A stretch of 64,000 nucleotides of DNA from Azospirillum brasilense (GCF_007827795.1 NZ_VITI01000004.1:62001-126000), one strand, 5' to 3'; shown: positions 25,706-34,943, numbered from the stretch's first letter. Translations and numbers: made by a program. Notes: generated by a model from the sequence alone, not told the origin.

Positions 25706-26725
25706 ATGCCTCCGACCGCGCCCCGAACCGCCCTGCTCACCCGTCCCCGCATCGCCCTGCTGATCCTGCTGGCCGTCGCGCTGGCGCTGCCCACCGTCGC
25801 CCATTGGATGGGAGAACCCTTCTACGTACGGCTGGCGACGCGCATCCTGGTCTTCGCCCTGGCGGCGGTCAGCCTCGACCTGATCCTGGGCTTCGGCGGG
25901 ATGGTCAGCTTCGGCCACGCCGCCTTCGTCGGGATCGGCGGCTATGCCGTCGGCATCCTGTTCGCCCACCAGTCGGACGGATCGACGCTGTTCGGCTTTC
26001 CCGGCACGGTGAACGGGCTGATCGTCTGGCCGCTGGCCATGCTGGCCGGGGCGCTGGCGGCGCTGCCGGTGGGGGCGATCTCGCTGCGCACCACCGGCGT
26101 GCCCTTCATCATGATCACGCTGGCCTTCGCCCAGATGCTGTTCTACCTGATGACCGGGCTGAAGGCCTATGGCGGGGACGACGGCATCGCGCTGTGGAGC
26201 CGCTCCACCCTGCCCGCCCCGCTGAACATCGCCGACCACACCACCTTCTATTACGTGGTGCTGGGGCTTCTGGTGGCGGCGCTGGCACTGGGCTGGCGGC
26301 TGGTCAACTCCCGCTTCGGGCGGGTGATCCGCGGCGCCAAGGACAACGAGCGGCGGATGGCCGCGCTCGGCTACCCGGTCACCCGCTACAAGCTCGTCGC
26401 CTTCGTCATCGCCGGGGCGCTGGCCGGGCTGGCCGGGGGGCTGCTTGCCAACGCCACCATGTTCGTCGGGCCGCAGTACCTGCATTGGAGCCGTTCCGGC
26501 GACCTGATCGTGATGGTTGTGCTGGGCGGCATCGGCACGCTGATCGGCCCGGTGCTGGGCGCCGCCGCGCTGCTGCTGCTGGAGGAGTTCGTGCCGGAGC
26601 TGATGGACCTCGCCCACGCCGGGCTGGGCGAGCATTGGAAGATCGTGCTGGGGCCGGTGCTGATTCTTCTGGTGCTGTACGCCCGCAAGGGGCTGTGGGG
26701 CGTCGTCGCGGGGAGGCGCCCGTGA
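25706..26725 (+). CDS. livM: Branched-chain-amino-acid-type ABC transporter permease (LivM type)
   Basis: 339 residues from ATG 25706, about 9-10 helices. LDLILGFGGMVSFGHAAFVGIGGY and VVLGGIGTLIGPVLGA are LivM hallmarks. It forms the membrane channel with the LivH protein encoded 4 kb upstream. A GTG at 25640 would add 22 residues containing a PTDWPADW repeat; neither start has a good ribosome site. Its last codons overlap livG as GTGA, so livM-livG-livF are translationally coupled. Confidence 0.92.
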   Translation: MPPTAPRTALLTRPRIALLILLAVALALPTVAHWMGEPFYVRLATRILVFALAAVSLDLILGFGGMVSFGHAAFVGIGGYAVGILFAHQSDGSTLFGFPGTVNGLIVWPLAMLAGALAALPVGAISLRTTGVPFIMITLAFAQMLFYLMTGLKAYGGDDGIALWSRSTLPAPLNIADHTTFYYVVLGLLVAALALGWRLVNSRFGRVIRGAKDNERRMAALGYPVTRYKLVAFVIAGALAGLAGGLLANATMFVGPQYLHWSRSGDLIVMVVLGGIGTLIGPVLGAAALLLLEEFVPELMDLAHAGLGEHWKIVLGPVLILLVLYARKGLWGVVAGRRP

Positions 26726-27480
26726 GCCGTCCCCTGCTGAGCACGGACTCGCTGGTCAAGCGCTTCGGCGGTCTGGCCGCCACCGACGGCCTCTCGCTGT
26801 CCGTCGCGGAGGGGGAACTGCACGCCCTGATCGGCCCGAACGGGGCCGGCAAGACCACCCTGATCGGCCAGCTGTCGGGGGAGCTGACTCCCGATTCCGG
26901 GACCATCCTGTTCGACGGGCGCGACGTGACCCGCCTGCCCGTGCACAAGCGGGCACAGCGCGGGCTGGCGCGCAGCTTCCAGATCACCTCGATCTTCCCC
27001 AGCTTCACCGCGCTCGACAACGTGGCGCTGGCGGTGCAGGCCCACGCTGGGCACAGCTTCCGCTTCTGGCGCGACGCCGGGCGCGACCGGCGGCTGACCG
27101 ACCCCGCCCGCGCCGTGCTGGAGCGGGTGGGGCTGGGCGCGCGGGCCGACACCTGCGCCGACGCCCTGGCCCATGGCGAGAAGCGGCAGCTCGAACTGGC
27201 GATGGCCCTGGCCACCGGTCCACGCCTGCTGCTGCTCGACGAGCCGATGGCCGGCATGGGGCCGGAGGACTCCGCCCGCATGGTCGAGCTTCTGCAAGAG
27301 CTGAAGGGCGGCGTGACGATCCTGCTGGTGGAGCATGACATGGACGCCGTCTTCGCGCTGGCCGACCGCATCACCGTTCTGGTGCGCGGCAAGGACCTCG
27401 CCAGCGGCACCCCGGCCGAGATCCGCAACGACCCGGCGGTGCGCGAAGCCTATCTCGGCGACGAGCTGGAGGTCGTCTGA
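26722..27480 (+). CDS. livG: Branched-chain-amino-acid-type ABC transporter ATPase (LivG type)
   Basis: Cytoplasmic ATPase of 252 residues. Walker A GPNGAGKTT at about 41-49; an ALAHGEKRQLELAMAL signature replaces the canonical LSGGQ; Walker B is LLLLDEPMAGM. The family's ARSFQITSIFPSFTALDN Q-loop region is intact. The GTG start at 26722 overlaps the livM stop, and its own stop overlaps the livF start (TGATG). HGEKR in place of SGGQ is normal for LivG proteins. Confidence 0.93.
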   Translation: MSRPLLSTDSLVKRFGGLAATDGLSLSVAEGELHALIGPNGAGKTTLIGQLSGELTPDSGTILFDGRDVTRLPVHKRAQRGLARSFQITSIFPSFTALDNVALAVQAHAGHSFRFWRDAGRDRRLTDPARAVLERVGLGARADTCADALAHGEKRQLELAMALATGPRLLLLDEPMAGMGPEDSARMVELLQELKGGVTILLVEHDMDAVFALADRITVLVRGKDLASGTPAEIRNDPAVREAYLGDELEVV

Positions 27481-28181
27481 TGCTGCGCGTCGCCGACCTG
27501 ACCGCCGCCTACGGCTCCAGCCAGGCGCTGTTCGGCATGGAGCTGTCCGTCAACGCCGGGGAGGCGGTGACCCTGATGGGCCGCAACGGCATGGGCAAGA
27601 CCACGACCATCAAGGCCATCATGGGCCTCGTGGCGCCGACCGGCGGCTCGATCGCCTTCGAGGGCACGGAGATCGCTGGCCGGCCGCCGCACCGCATAGC
27701 GCGCGCCGGCATCGCCCTGGTGCCGGAGGGGCGGCAGGTCTTCCCCACCCTGACCGTGCGCGAGAACCTGATCGCCACCGCCGCCAACCGCTTCGCGCGG
27801 CGCGATCCCTGGACGGTGGAGCGGGTGCACGCCCTGTTCCCCCGGCTGGCCGAGCGCGCCGGCAACCTCGCCCGCAACCTGTCGGGCGGGGAGCAGCAGA
27901 TGCTCGCCGTCGGGCGCGCCCTGATGACCAACCCGAAGCTGCTGATCCTCGACGAGGCGACGGAGGGGCTGGCCCCGCTGGTCCGGCAGGAGATCTGGGA
28001 CTGCCTCGCCCGCCTGAAGGGCGAGGGGCAGGCGATCCTGGTGGTGGACAAGAACGTGCACGCCCTCGCCGCCCTGGCCGACCGCCATCACGTCATCGAG
28101 AAGGGACGGCTGGTGTGGTCCGGCAGTTCCGCCGCCCTGCTCGCCGACCCCACGTTGAAGGAGCGTTATCTTGGCGTCTGA
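27480..28181 (+). CDS. livF: Branched-chain-amino-acid-type ABC transporter ATPase (LivF type)
   Basis: 233 residues. Walker A GRNGMGKTT at about 34-42; signature NLSGGEQQMLAVGRAL near 137-152; Walker B LLILDEATEGL. It is the second ATPase of the heterodimer with LivG. The start ATG overlaps the livG stop by one base. Its end is overlapped by the hydrolase start (TTG 28171), so all four genes form one coupled unit. Confidence 0.94.
   Translation: MLRVADLTAAYGSSQALFGMELSVNAGEAVTLMGRNGMGKTTTIKAIMGLVAPTGGSIAFEGTEIAGRPPHRIARAGIALVPEGRQVFPTLTVRENLIATAANRFARRDPWTVERVHALFPRLAERAGNLARNLSGGEQQMLAVGRALMTNPKLLILDEATEGLAPLVRQEIWDCLARLKGEGQAILVVDKNVHALAALADRHHVIEKGRLVWSGSSAALLADPTLKERYLGV
28158..28163 (+). 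promoter_or_regulatory. Ribosome-binding site that sets the TTG start of the formamidase-like gene
   Basis: AAGGAG lies inside the end of livF, 7 bases before TTG 28171. This favours TTG over the in-frame ATG at 28198, which has no such site. Confidence 0.75.
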
Positions 28182-29013
28182 CCCCCTGTTTTCCGGCATG
28201 ACCGTCGCCGAGATCGACCGCCAGTACAATTTCCGCAAGCTGGTGCCGGAGCACCCGGCCTATTTCGCCCGCTGGCAGGCGGAGAGCGAGGCGGTGCGCG
28301 CCCGGCTCGGCGGACGCTACGACGTCCCCACCGGCCCGCACCCGCGCCAGCGCGCCGACGTCTTCCTCGCCGGAGAGGGCGCGCCGGTGCTGGTCTTCAT
28401 CCATGGCGGCTACTGGCGGGCCCTGTCGAAGGACCTGCACTCCTTCATCGCCGCGCCCTATGTGGAGCGCGGGGTGGCGGTCGTCCTGCTCGGCTACGGC
28501 CTGTGCCCGGACGTGACGATGGACGAACTGTGCGGCCACGCCCAGGCCGGGCTGGACTGGGTGATCGCCAACGCAGCCAGCTTCGGCGGCGATCCGCGGC
28601 GGGTGGTGGTGTCCGGCCATTCGGCGGGGGGCCACCTGACGGCCAAGCTCGTCTCGGAGAATCGCGACCGCGTGGCCGGCGGCATTCCGATCAGCGGCAT
28701 CTACGACCTGGAGCCGATGCTCGGCTTCGAGGTGAACGAGCAGCTGCGGCTCGATCCCGACTCGGCGCGGCGGCTGAGCCCGATCCACGCCGTTCCCGCA
28801 CTGGCCCCGCTGCTGATGCCGGCGCTGGGCGGCCTTGAGACCGACGCGATGCACCGCCAGCAGGCCGACTACGCCCTGGCCTGGGCCGCGCAGGGCAACG
28901 CGGTGCGGGAGATCGTGGAGCCGGGCGCCGACCATTTCAGCGTGGTGGACCGCTTCGCCGAACCGGGCAGCGCGCTGTTCGAAGCGGCGCTGGAGATGAT
29001 CCGGAGCGCCTGA
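28171..29013 (+). CDS. Alpha/beta hydrolase of the kynurenine formamidase (arylformamidase) type
   Basis: 280 residues, cytoplasmic. The oxyanion motif HGGYWR is near residue 77 and the nucleophile is in GHSAGGH near 150. The catalytic His is in GADHFSVVDR near 253. HGGYWR is characteristic of the AFMID/esterase-type kynurenine formamidase family, which opens N-formyl-kynurenine in tryptophan breakdown; related carbamate or ester hydrolases share it. The TTG start overlaps livF by 11 bases. The coupling suggests that the transported compound, or a product made from it, is the substrate. No kynU or TDO gene is in the window. A terminator follows. Confidence 0.8.
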   Translation: MASDPLFSGMTVAEIDRQYNFRKLVPEHPAYFARWQAESEAVRARLGGRYDVPTGPHPRQRADVFLAGEGAPVLVFIHGGYWRALSKDLHSFIAAPYVERGVAVVLLGYGLCPDVTMDELCGHAQAGLDWVIANAASFGGDPRRVVVSGHSAGGHLTAKLVSENRDRVAGGIPISGIYDLEPMLGFEVNEQLRLDPDSARRLSPIHAVPALAPLLMPALGGLETDAMHRQQADYALAWAAQGNAVREIVEPGADHFSVVDRFAEPGSALFEAALEMIRSA

Positions 29014-29023
29014 GCCTGGAAAC

Positions 29024-29055
29024 AAAAAAGCCTTCCCGGTTGGGAAGGCTTTTTT
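29024..29055. terminator. Bidirectional Rho-independent terminator
   Basis: AAAAAAGCCTTCCC (29024-29037), loop GGTT, GGGAAGGCTTTTTT (29042-29055). It serves the liv/formamidase unit on the plus strand and tRNA-Ser on the minus strand. Confidence 0.95.
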
Positions 29056-29079
29056 CTTGAGCGTTCGCTCGAATGAGAG

Positions 29080-29169
29080 TGGCGGATGGGGGGAGATTCG
29101 AACTCCCGATACCCTCGCGGGTATGCCGCATTTCGAGTGCGGTGCATTCAACCGCTCTGCCACCCATCC
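29080..29169 (-). tRNA. tRNA-Ser (anticodon CGA)
   Basis: A 90-base class II tRNA. Acceptor GGATGGG (29169-29163) pairs with CCCATCC. The D-arm is GCAGAGCGGTTGAATGC. The anticodon loop CTCGAAA gives anticodon CGA at 29135-29133, reading UCG. A long variable arm (TACCC/GGGTA) follows, and the T-arm is GGGAG-TTCGAAT-CTCCC. Discriminator G73, typical for serine tRNAs. The CCA end is encoded (29082-29080). Confidence 0.96.
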
Positions 29170-29195
29170 GCTGCCCCGTTTCCGGGGTGGCGCGG

Positions 29196-29224
29196 AACCT
29201 ACCCAAAAGCTTTTGGGGATGCAA
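29196..29224 (-). promoter_or_regulatory. Putative promoter of tRNA-Ser
   Basis: Minus strand: -35 TTGCAT (29224-29219), 17-base spacer, -10 TAGGTT (29201-29196), about 27 bases before the tRNA 5' end. The spacer is filled by a 16-base perfect palindrome (29202-29217). Confidence 0.5.
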
Positions 29225-29269
29225 GCCCTTGTTTGCAGGAAAATGAACGGGAAAATGCCACCATGCCTG

Positions 29270-29298
29270 TTGACTCCCGGTGGCCCATCAGTTAAATC
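29270..29298 (+). promoter_or_regulatory. Putative sigma-70 promoter for rplU-rpmA
   Basis: TTGACT at 29270-29275 and TTAAAT at 29292-29297 (spacer 16), about 80 bases before rplU. It has the best -35 match seen in this stretch. Confidence 0.5.
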
Positions 29299-29378
29299 CC
29301 CGCTCTCACGAACGGGCTTGCACCTCAAACGGTGGGCGAGCGGCCCTTCCGTTTGTTTTGAGATAGGCAGTGACGACG

Positions 29379-29696
29379 ATGTTTGCAGTGATCCGCACCG
29401 GCGGCAAGCAGTACAAGGTCGCCAATGGCGACGTGATCCGCGTTGAGAAGCTCGAGGCCGAGGCCGGCGCTTCCATCACGCTCAACGACGTGCTGATGGT
29501 CAGCGATGGCAGCAGCACCACCCTTGGCACCCCGACGGTTGCCGGCGCCGCTGTGACCGCCGAGATCGTCGCCCAGGATCGCGGTCCGAAGATCATCGTC
29601 TTCAAGAAGAAGCGCCGCCAGAACTACCGCCGCAAGAACGGCCACCGCCAGGACCTGACCGTCCTGCGCATCACCGGGATCAACGGCGCCGCCTGA
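29379..29696 (+). CDS. rplU: 50S ribosomal protein L21
   Basis: 105 residues. [25 protein letters not shown] is the L21 N-terminus, and [17 protein letters not shown] the conserved rRNA-binding basic stretch. L21 binds 23S rRNA near L20. ATG 29379 was chosen over GTG 29370, since the family starts MFAVI. It precedes rpmA by 33 bases, the standard rplU-rpmA-obg order. Confidence 0.98.
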   Translation: MFAVIRTGGKQYKVANGDVIRVEKLEAEAGASITLNDVLMVSDGSSTTLGTPTVAGAAVTAEIVAQDRGPKIIVFKKKRRQNYRRKNGHRQDLTVLRITGINGAA

Positions 29697-29729
29697 ACGG
29701 CCGCCGACCAGTCACAGGAGTAACTCCCC

Positions 29730-30008
29730 ATGGCCCATAAAAAAGCAGGCGGCTCCTCGCGCAACGGCCGCGATTCCGCTGGCCGCCGCCTCGGCGTGAA
29801 GCGTTTCGGTGGCGAGAACGTCGTCGCCGGCAACATCATCGTCCGCCAGCGCGGCACGAAGTTCCACCCCGGTGAGAACGTCGGCATCGGCAAGGACCAC
29901 ACCCTGTTCGCCAAGGCGAACGGCACCGTGGCCTTCAAGCGCAGCGCCCAGGGGCGCACCTACGTCGCCATCCTGGCGGCGGAGGTCCCGGCGGTCGCGG
30001 CCGAGTAA
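29730..30008 (+). CDS. rpmA: 50S ribosomal protein L27
   Basis: 92 residues. The start [20 protein letters not shown] is diagnostic: the N-terminal tail reaches the peptidyl-transferase centre. AGGAG precedes the ATG. A Rho-independent terminator separates it from obg, though read-through is possible. Confidence 0.99.
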   Translation: MAHKKAGGSSRNGRDSAGRRLGVKRFGGENVVAGNIIVRQRGTKFHPGENVGIGKDHTLFAKANGTVAFKRSAQGRTYVAILAAEVPAVAAE

Positions 30009-30038
30009 TCTCGTCCGGCCCGTACGGTGTGATGGGAT

Positions 30039-30077
30039 AAATCGGGGGTTCGGGCAACCGGCCCCCGATTTTCTTTT
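30039..30077 (+). terminator. Rho-independent terminator after rpmA
   Basis: AAATCGGGGG (30039-30048) pairs with CCCCCGATTT (30062-30071), followed by TCTTTT. Confidence 0.85.
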
Positions 30078-30155
30078 GTTGATGTGGTGGTCACCGCCCC
30101 CTTCCCACGGTTGGAGGACGGTGCGCAAACGGTAGATTGGCCGGCACGGTCCCCG

Positions 30156-31394
30156 ATGAAGTTCCTCGATCAAGCCAAGGTGTATCTGAAAAGCGGCGAC
30201 GGCGGCCCCGGCGCCATCGCCTTCCGCCGCGAGAAGTTCATCGAATATGGCGGACCGGACGGCGGCACCGGCGGCCGTGGCGGCGACGTCGTGATCGAGG
30301 TCGTGAACGGCCTCAACACGCTGATCGACTACCGATACAAGCAGCATTTCAAGGCGCAGCGCGGCAACCACGGCATGGGCGCCAACCGCAACGGCGCCAG
30401 GGGCGATGACGTGGTCCTGCGCGTGCCCGTCGGCACCCAGATCCTGGACGAGGATCAGGAGACCGTGCTGCTCGACCTTACGGAGCCCGGCCAGCGCGTC
30501 GTCTTCCTGAAGGGCGGCGACGGCGGATTCGGCAATGCCCATTACAAGACCCCGACCAACCGCGCCCCGCGCAAGTCCCACCCCGGCTGGCCGGGCGAGG
30601 AGCGCTGGGTCTGGCTGCGGCTGAAGCTGATCGCCGACACCGGGCTGCTCGGCCTGCCCAACGCCGGCAAGTCCACCTTCCTGGCCGCGACGACGGCGGC
30701 GCGCCCGAAGATCGCCGATTACCCCTTCACCACGCTGGCTCCCAATCTGGGCGTCGTCCGCGCTGGCGACGAGGAATTCGTCATCGCCGACATCCCCGGC
30801 CTGATCGAAGGCGCCCACGAGGGGCATGGGCTGGGCGACCGCTTCCTCGGCCATGTGGAGCGCACCCGCGTGCTGCTCCATCTGATCGACGGCACGGCGG
30901 AGGATGTGGTGCAGTCCTACACCACCATCCGTAACGAGCTGATCGCCTATGGCGGCAACCTCGCCGACAAGCTGGAGATCATCGGCCTGAACAAGGCCGA
31001 CGCCCTGCTCGATGAGGAGATCGCGGAGAAGAAGGCCGCGCTGGAAGCGGCGTCGGGCGCGGAGGTCATGGTTCTGTCCGGCGCCACCGGCCAGGGCGTC
31101 CAGGCCGTGCTTTACCGCTTGCTCACGCTCATCAAACAGTCCAAGGAAGAGGAGCCCGACGTCATCCAGGCCCCGGTCACGCGCTCCATCCCCCGGCCCC
31201 CGGTCGGCCGGAAGATGGACGACGAGTATGCGGGCTGGAACGAGGAGACGGGCGAGTACGACGATCTCCCCGACGAGCCGGACAGCGACTCCGACGAGGA
31301 CGGGGACGACTGGGACGATGAAGGCGACGATGACGGTGACGACACCGAACACAGCGACGACGGCGACGACCGCGGCGACAACGCCAAAGGCTGA
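30156..31394 (+). CDS. obg: GTPase ObgE/CgtA
   Basis: Ribosome-associated GTPase for 50S assembly and stress control. 412 residues. The Gly-rich Obg fold is at 1-158 ([15 protein letters not shown]), then the G domain: G1 GLPNAGKST near 166, G3 [12 protein letters not shown] near 212, G4 NKAD. The last 45 residues are almost all Asp/Glu/Gly/Ser, a long acidic tail. ATG 30156 begins the family N-terminus [13 protein letters not shown]. The 3' end overlaps the proB start by 65 bases. Confidence 0.97.
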   Translation: MKFLDQAKVYLKSGDGGPGAIAFRREKFIEYGGPDGGTGGRGGDVVIEVVNGLNTLIDYRYKQHFKAQRGNHGMGANRNGARGDDVVLRVPVGTQILDEDQETVLLDLTEPGQRVVFLKGGDGGFGNAHYKTPTNRAPRKSHPGWPGEERWVWLRLKLIADTGLLGLPNAGKSTFLAATTAARPKIADYPFTTLAPNLGVVRAGDEEFVIADIPGLIEGAHEGHGLGDRFLGHVERTRVLLHLIDGTAEDVVQSYTTIRNELIAYGGNLADKLEIIGLNKADALLDEEIAEKKAALEAASGAEVMVLSGATGQGVQAVLYRLLTLIKQSKEEEPDVIQAPVTRSIPRPPVGRKMDDEYAGWNEETGEYDDLPDEPDSDSDEDGDDWDDEGDDDGDDTEHSDDGDDRGDNAKG

Positions 31395-32535
31395 TATCCC
31401 CTCCCTGCTCCCCACATTGCTCGACGCGCGGCGGCTGGTCGTCAAGATCGGCTCAGCCCTGCTCGTCGACAGCGCCACCGGTCGGATGCGCCGCGAGTGG
31501 CTGGACGCGCTGGCCGACGATGTGGCCGCCTGCCGCAAGCGCGGGCAGGAGGTGGTGATCGTCACCTCCGGCGCCGTCGCCTGCGGGCGCGAGCATCTCG
31601 GCCTCGTCGGGCGCGCCCTGCGCCTTGAGGAGAAGCAGGCCGCCGCCGCCACCGGCCAGATCCGGCTCGCCGCCGCCTATCAGGAGACTCTGGCCCGCCA
31701 CGGGCTGACCGTCGCCCAGGTGCTGGTGACTCTGGAGGACACCGAGGAGCGCCGCCGCCACCTCAACGGCCGGGCCACCATCGACACGCTGCTGAAGCTG
31801 GGCGCCGTCCCGGTCATCAACGAGAACGACACGGTCGCCACCGCGGAGATCCGCTTCGGCGACAACGACCGTCTGGCGGCCCGCGTCGCCCAGATGATCA
31901 GCGCCGACACGCTGGTCCTGCTGTCGGACATCGACGGCCTCTACACCGCCGACCCGCGCAAGGACCCCGACGCCCGGCACATCCCGGTCGTCCAGGAACT
32001 GACCTCCGACATCGAGAACATGGCGGGCGAGCCGCCGCCCGGCTACAGCTCCGGCGGCATGGTGACCAAGATCGTCGCCGCGCGCGTGGCGCTGGCCGCC
32101 GGCTGCCGCATGGTCATCGCCAAGGGCAAGCGCATGAACCCGCTGGCCGCGCTGGAGCAGCGGCCCGAGCAGGGCGGCGCGCTGTGCACGTGGTTCCTGC
32201 CCGCCGCCTCCCCCTCCTCCGCCCGCAAGGCGTGGATCGGCGGCAACCTGAACGCCCACGGCGCGCTGACCGTGGACGCCGGCGCCCTGTCGGCGCTCGC
32301 CCGTGGGGCCAGCCTGCTGCCCGCCGGGGTGCGTGCCGTCGAGGGCGACTTCGAGCGCGGCGACGTGGTGGTGGTGAAGGCGCCGGACGGGCGCGAGGTG
32401 GCGCGCGGCCTGACCGCCTACGCCGCCGAGGACGCCCGCCGCATCGCCGGCCGCAAGAGCCACGAGATCGAGGAGATCCTCGGCTACCGGGGCCGCGACG
32501 AGATGATCCACCGCGACGATCTGGTGGTGCGGTGA
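31330..32535 (+). CDS. proB: Glutamate 5-kinase
   Basis: Phosphorylates glutamate, the first step of proline synthesis. 401 residues: amino-acid kinase domain from [12 protein letters not shown] (about 30-40), then VTSGAVACG and NENDTV, with a C-terminal PUA domain from about 310. The start chosen is ATG 31330, with GAAGG at 31320-31324, inside the obg acidic-tail codons. This gives a Thr/Ala-rich N-terminal extension (TATTATTAATT). A GTG at 31336 is possible; no start later than this keeps the usual N-terminus. proA is separated from it by three genes. Confidence 0.94.
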   Translation: MTVTTPNTATTATTAATTPKADIPSLLPTLLDARRLVVKIGSALLVDSATGRMRREWLDALADDVAACRKRGQEVVIVTSGAVACGREHLGLVGRALRLEEKQAAAATGQIRLAAAYQETLARHGLTVAQVLVTLEDTEERRRHLNGRATIDTLLKLGAVPVINENDTVATAEIRFGDNDRLAARVAQMISADTLVLLSDIDGLYTADPRKDPDARHIPVVQELTSDIENMAGEPPPGYSSGGMVTKIVAARVALAAGCRMVIAKGKRMNPLAALEQRPEQGGALCTWFLPAASPSSARKAWIGGNLNAHGALTVDAGALSALARGASLLPAGVRAVEGDFERGDVVVVKAPDGREVARGLTAYAAEDARRIAGRKSHEIEEILGYRGRDEMIHRDDLVVR

Positions 32536-33215
32536 GCCGTTCGATCCTGGCCCGCCCGCCCCTCCAGGCCATCCTGTGGGACATCGACGGCACGCTGCTG
32601 GACAGCGAGCCCTGGCACCAGCGCGCCACCATCGCGGTCTGCCGGCTGCACGGCCATGCCCTGTCCGACACGGATTACGCGGCCACGCTGGGCGTCGCCT
32701 TCCCCGAGCTGTACGCCCGGCTGCACGCCGCCCGGCCCATGGCCCTGACTTTCCGGGAATGGGCGGACGCCATCACCGACCTCTATCTGGAGCGCATCGC
32801 CGAGGTCGAGGCGCGGGCCGGCGCCCTGGCGCTGGTCGACGCCTTCGCGGAGCGGGGGCTGTTGCAGGCCTGCGTGTCGAACAGCGGGCGCCGGGTGGTG
32901 GAGGCCAACCTGCGCCACATGGGCAGCCCGCATTTCCTGTTCGGCCTCAGCCGCGACGACGTGAGCAAGGGCAAGCCGGACCCCGAGCCCTACCTGACCG
33001 CCGCCGACCGCCTCGGCGTGCCGCCCACGGCCTGCGCGGTGATTGAGGACAGCCCGACCGGTGCCCGCGCCGCCAAGGCGGCGGGAATGCTGACCATCGC
33101 CTGGCCCCAGCACGCCGACCTGCTGTTCGAGGCCGCCGACCATGTGGTGGCGGACCCGGCGGCGCTGGACTGGGACAGCCTGTGCGTCCTCGCGGAGCGC
33201 ATGGCGGCGGACTGA
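32532..33215 (+). CDS. HAD-superfamily phosphatase (beta-phosphoglucomutase-like)
   Basis: 227 residues. The nucleophile motif [14 protein letters not shown] is at about 17-30, with a helical cap, then SNSG (motif II), [10 protein letters not shown] (motif III) and [12 protein letters not shown] (motif IV). This is HAD subfamily IA: sugar-phosphate phosphatase or phosphomutase, substrate not predictable. The GTG start overlaps the proB stop as GTGA, so it is coupled to obg-proB. Confidence 0.9.
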   Translation: MSRSILARPPLQAILWDIDGTLLDSEPWHQRATIAVCRLHGHALSDTDYAATLGVAFPELYARLHAARPMALTFREWADAITDLYLERIAEVEARAGALALVDAFAERGLLQACVSNSGRRVVEANLRHMGSPHFLFGLSRDDVSKGKPDPEPYLTAADRLGVPPTACAVIEDSPTGARAAKAAGMLTIAWPQHADLLFEAADHVVADPAALDWDSLCVLAERMAAD

Positions 33216-33237
33216 CCGCCGCCGCCCCCTCGGCGCC

Positions 33238-33981
33238 TCAGCCCTTCGCGAAGAAGAAATAGACGGTCATCGCCACGCCCACGACGATCACGAACTTGCG
33301 CAGGATCGGCGGCGGGATGTGGCGGGCGACGGCAGCCCCGGCGTAGCCGCCGGCCATGGCGGCGACCAGCATGATCAGCGCTTCGTTCCAATAGACCGCA
33401 CCGCCGAGGACGAAGGCGACCACCGCCACCGCGTTGAGACAGCCCGAGACCAGCGCCTTCAGCCCGTTCATCGCGTGCAGGTCGGTCAGGCCGAAGACTC
33501 CCAGCGTCGCCAGGATCAGGATGCCGATCCCCCCGCCGAAATAGCCGCCGTAGATGGCGATGAAGAACTGCACGATCAGCACCGTGCCGTGCCCGACCTT
33601 GAAGTTGCGGCGGATGTAGGCCGACACCTTCGGGCCGAAGGCGAACAGCACCGTCGCGAACAGCAGCAGCCAGGGGATGATCTCCACGAACACCCGCTGC
33701 GGCGTCCACAGCAGGAGCAGCGCGCCCAGCAGCCCGCCGATCAGGCTGACGCCGAGGAAGGCCGGCAGGCTGACCTCCTTGATCCGCCCCAACTCCCGCC
33801 GGTAGCCGTAGGCGCTGGCCAGCGCGCCCGGCGACACCGCCACCGTGCTGGTCGCGTTGGCGTTCAGCGGCGGCACGCCGGCCATGATCAGCGCCGGAAA
33901 GGTCAGGAAGCTGCCGCCACCGGCCACGGCGTTGAGCACGCCCGCGAAGAAGGCGGAGACGATCAGCAGCAGGGTCAGCAT
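33238..33981 (-). CDS. TauE/SafE-family membrane permease
   Basis: 247 residues, about 8 helices, duplicated four-helix pattern. The N-terminal FFAGVLNAVAGGGSFLTFPAL and mid-protein GGGIGILILATLG are the two Gly-rich TauE/SafE repeats. Members export sulfite, sulfoacetate or related anions; here the cargo is unknown. ATG 33981 was chosen; an in-frame GTG at 33990 would add three residues. It converges on the HAD gene. Confidence 0.88.
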   Translation of the reverse strand: MLTLLLIVSAFFAGVLNAVAGGGSFLTFPALIMAGVPPLNANATSTVAVSPGALASAYGYRRELGRIKEVSLPAFLGVSLIGGLLGALLLLWTPQRVFVEIIPWLLLFATVLFAFGPKVSAYIRRNFKVGHGTVLIVQFFIAIYGGYFGGGIGILILATLGVFGLTDLHAMNGLKALVSGCLNAVAVVAFVLGGAVYWNEALIMLVAAMAGGYAGAAVARHIPPPILRKFVIVVGVAMTVYFFFAKG

Positions 33982-34091
33982 GGGAGACACGGTCCGGCGG
34001 GTGGGAAAAAGCCCGCGGACTATGCCCTCTCGGCAAGGCTTACGGTACTGCGTTTTCGGCGGTGCGGTATTTCACGCTTGCCCAGTGGGGT

Positions 34092-34943
34092 CTAACGGGT
34101 CGGAGGAAGCGTACGGAGGTAGGCGACCAGGGCGCCCAGCTCGCTATCGCTCATGGACCTGTAATAGTGATAGCCCATGGGCGGGCTCAGCCGGCTGCCG
34201 TCGGGACGTACACCCTCGGTGATGGCCTTGCGGATCTCCGCGTCGGTCCAGGCGCCCAGCCCATGTTCCTTGTCCTGCGTGATGTTGCGGGACACCGCGT
34301 TGCCCCACGGCCCGGTGAAATTCCGCCCACCGGCCCCCGCGCGCGTCATGTCGAGCCGCCCGTCCGGCAGCATCGGCGTGTGGCATTCCATGCAGTGGCC
34401 GAGCGGCCCGGCCATGTACGCGCCGTACGTCACCGGGTCCGTACGCGGCACCTCCGCCACCGCTCCGACCGGTGGGCCATAGGCGGCGGGAAGCGCCATG
34501 CGGTACTCCGACTTCGGGACGGAATGCCGCACCGGCGGCACGCTGCGCAGATAGGCGACGATAGCGCGCAGATCGCCGTCCGACAGGCCGCGGTAGAAGC
34601 TAAAGGGCATCGGCGGACCGATCAGGCTGCCGTCGGGACGCTTGCCCTCGCGGATGGCGGTGATCAGCTGCTCGTCGGTCCAGCGGCCGATCCCCGTCTC
34701 CGGGTCCGGCGTGATGTTGGAGGCGTAGGCGGTGAAGGGCTCCTCGATGAAGGGCGTCCCGCCGGCCAGTTCCCGTTCCGCGACCGGACCGCCCGGCCCC
34801 TGCGGGGTGTGGCAGTTGCCGCAGGCGACGATGCCGTTGACCAGGGCGCGCCCCCGTTCCAGCGGTGTTTCCGCCCAGGCCGATCCCCCCAGGCACACCA
34901 CCCCAACGGCCACGGCGGCGCCGCGGCGGACCAGCCGGTTCAT
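34092..34943 (-). CDS. Two-haem cytochrome c, exported
   Basis: 283 residues. The signal peptide ends near 24 (VVCLGGSAWAE). Two c-type domains: CGNCH at 41-45 and CMECH at about 183-187. The axial Met ligands probably lie in PPMPFSFYRGLSD and PPMGYHYYRSMSD, which repeat the same pattern. Similar di-haem proteins serve alcohol or gluconate dehydrogenases as electron-transfer subunits (those usually have three haems). No dehydrogenase gene is adjacent. GGGAG precedes ATG 34943. Periplasmic or membrane-attached. Confidence 0.9.
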   Translation of the reverse strand: MNRLVRRGAAVAVGVVCLGGSAWAETPLERGRALVNGIVACGNCHTPQGPGGPVAERELAGGTPFIEEPFTAYASNITPDPETGIGRWTDEQLITAIREGKRPDGSLIGPPMPFSFYRGLSDGDLRAIVAYLRSVPPVRHSVPKSEYRMALPAAYGPPVGAVAEVPRTDPVTYGAYMAGPLGHCMECHTPMLPDGRLDMTRAGAGGRNFTGPWGNAVSRNITQDKEHGLGAWTDAEIRKAITEGVRPDGSRLSPPMGYHYYRSMSDSELGALVAYLRTLPPTR

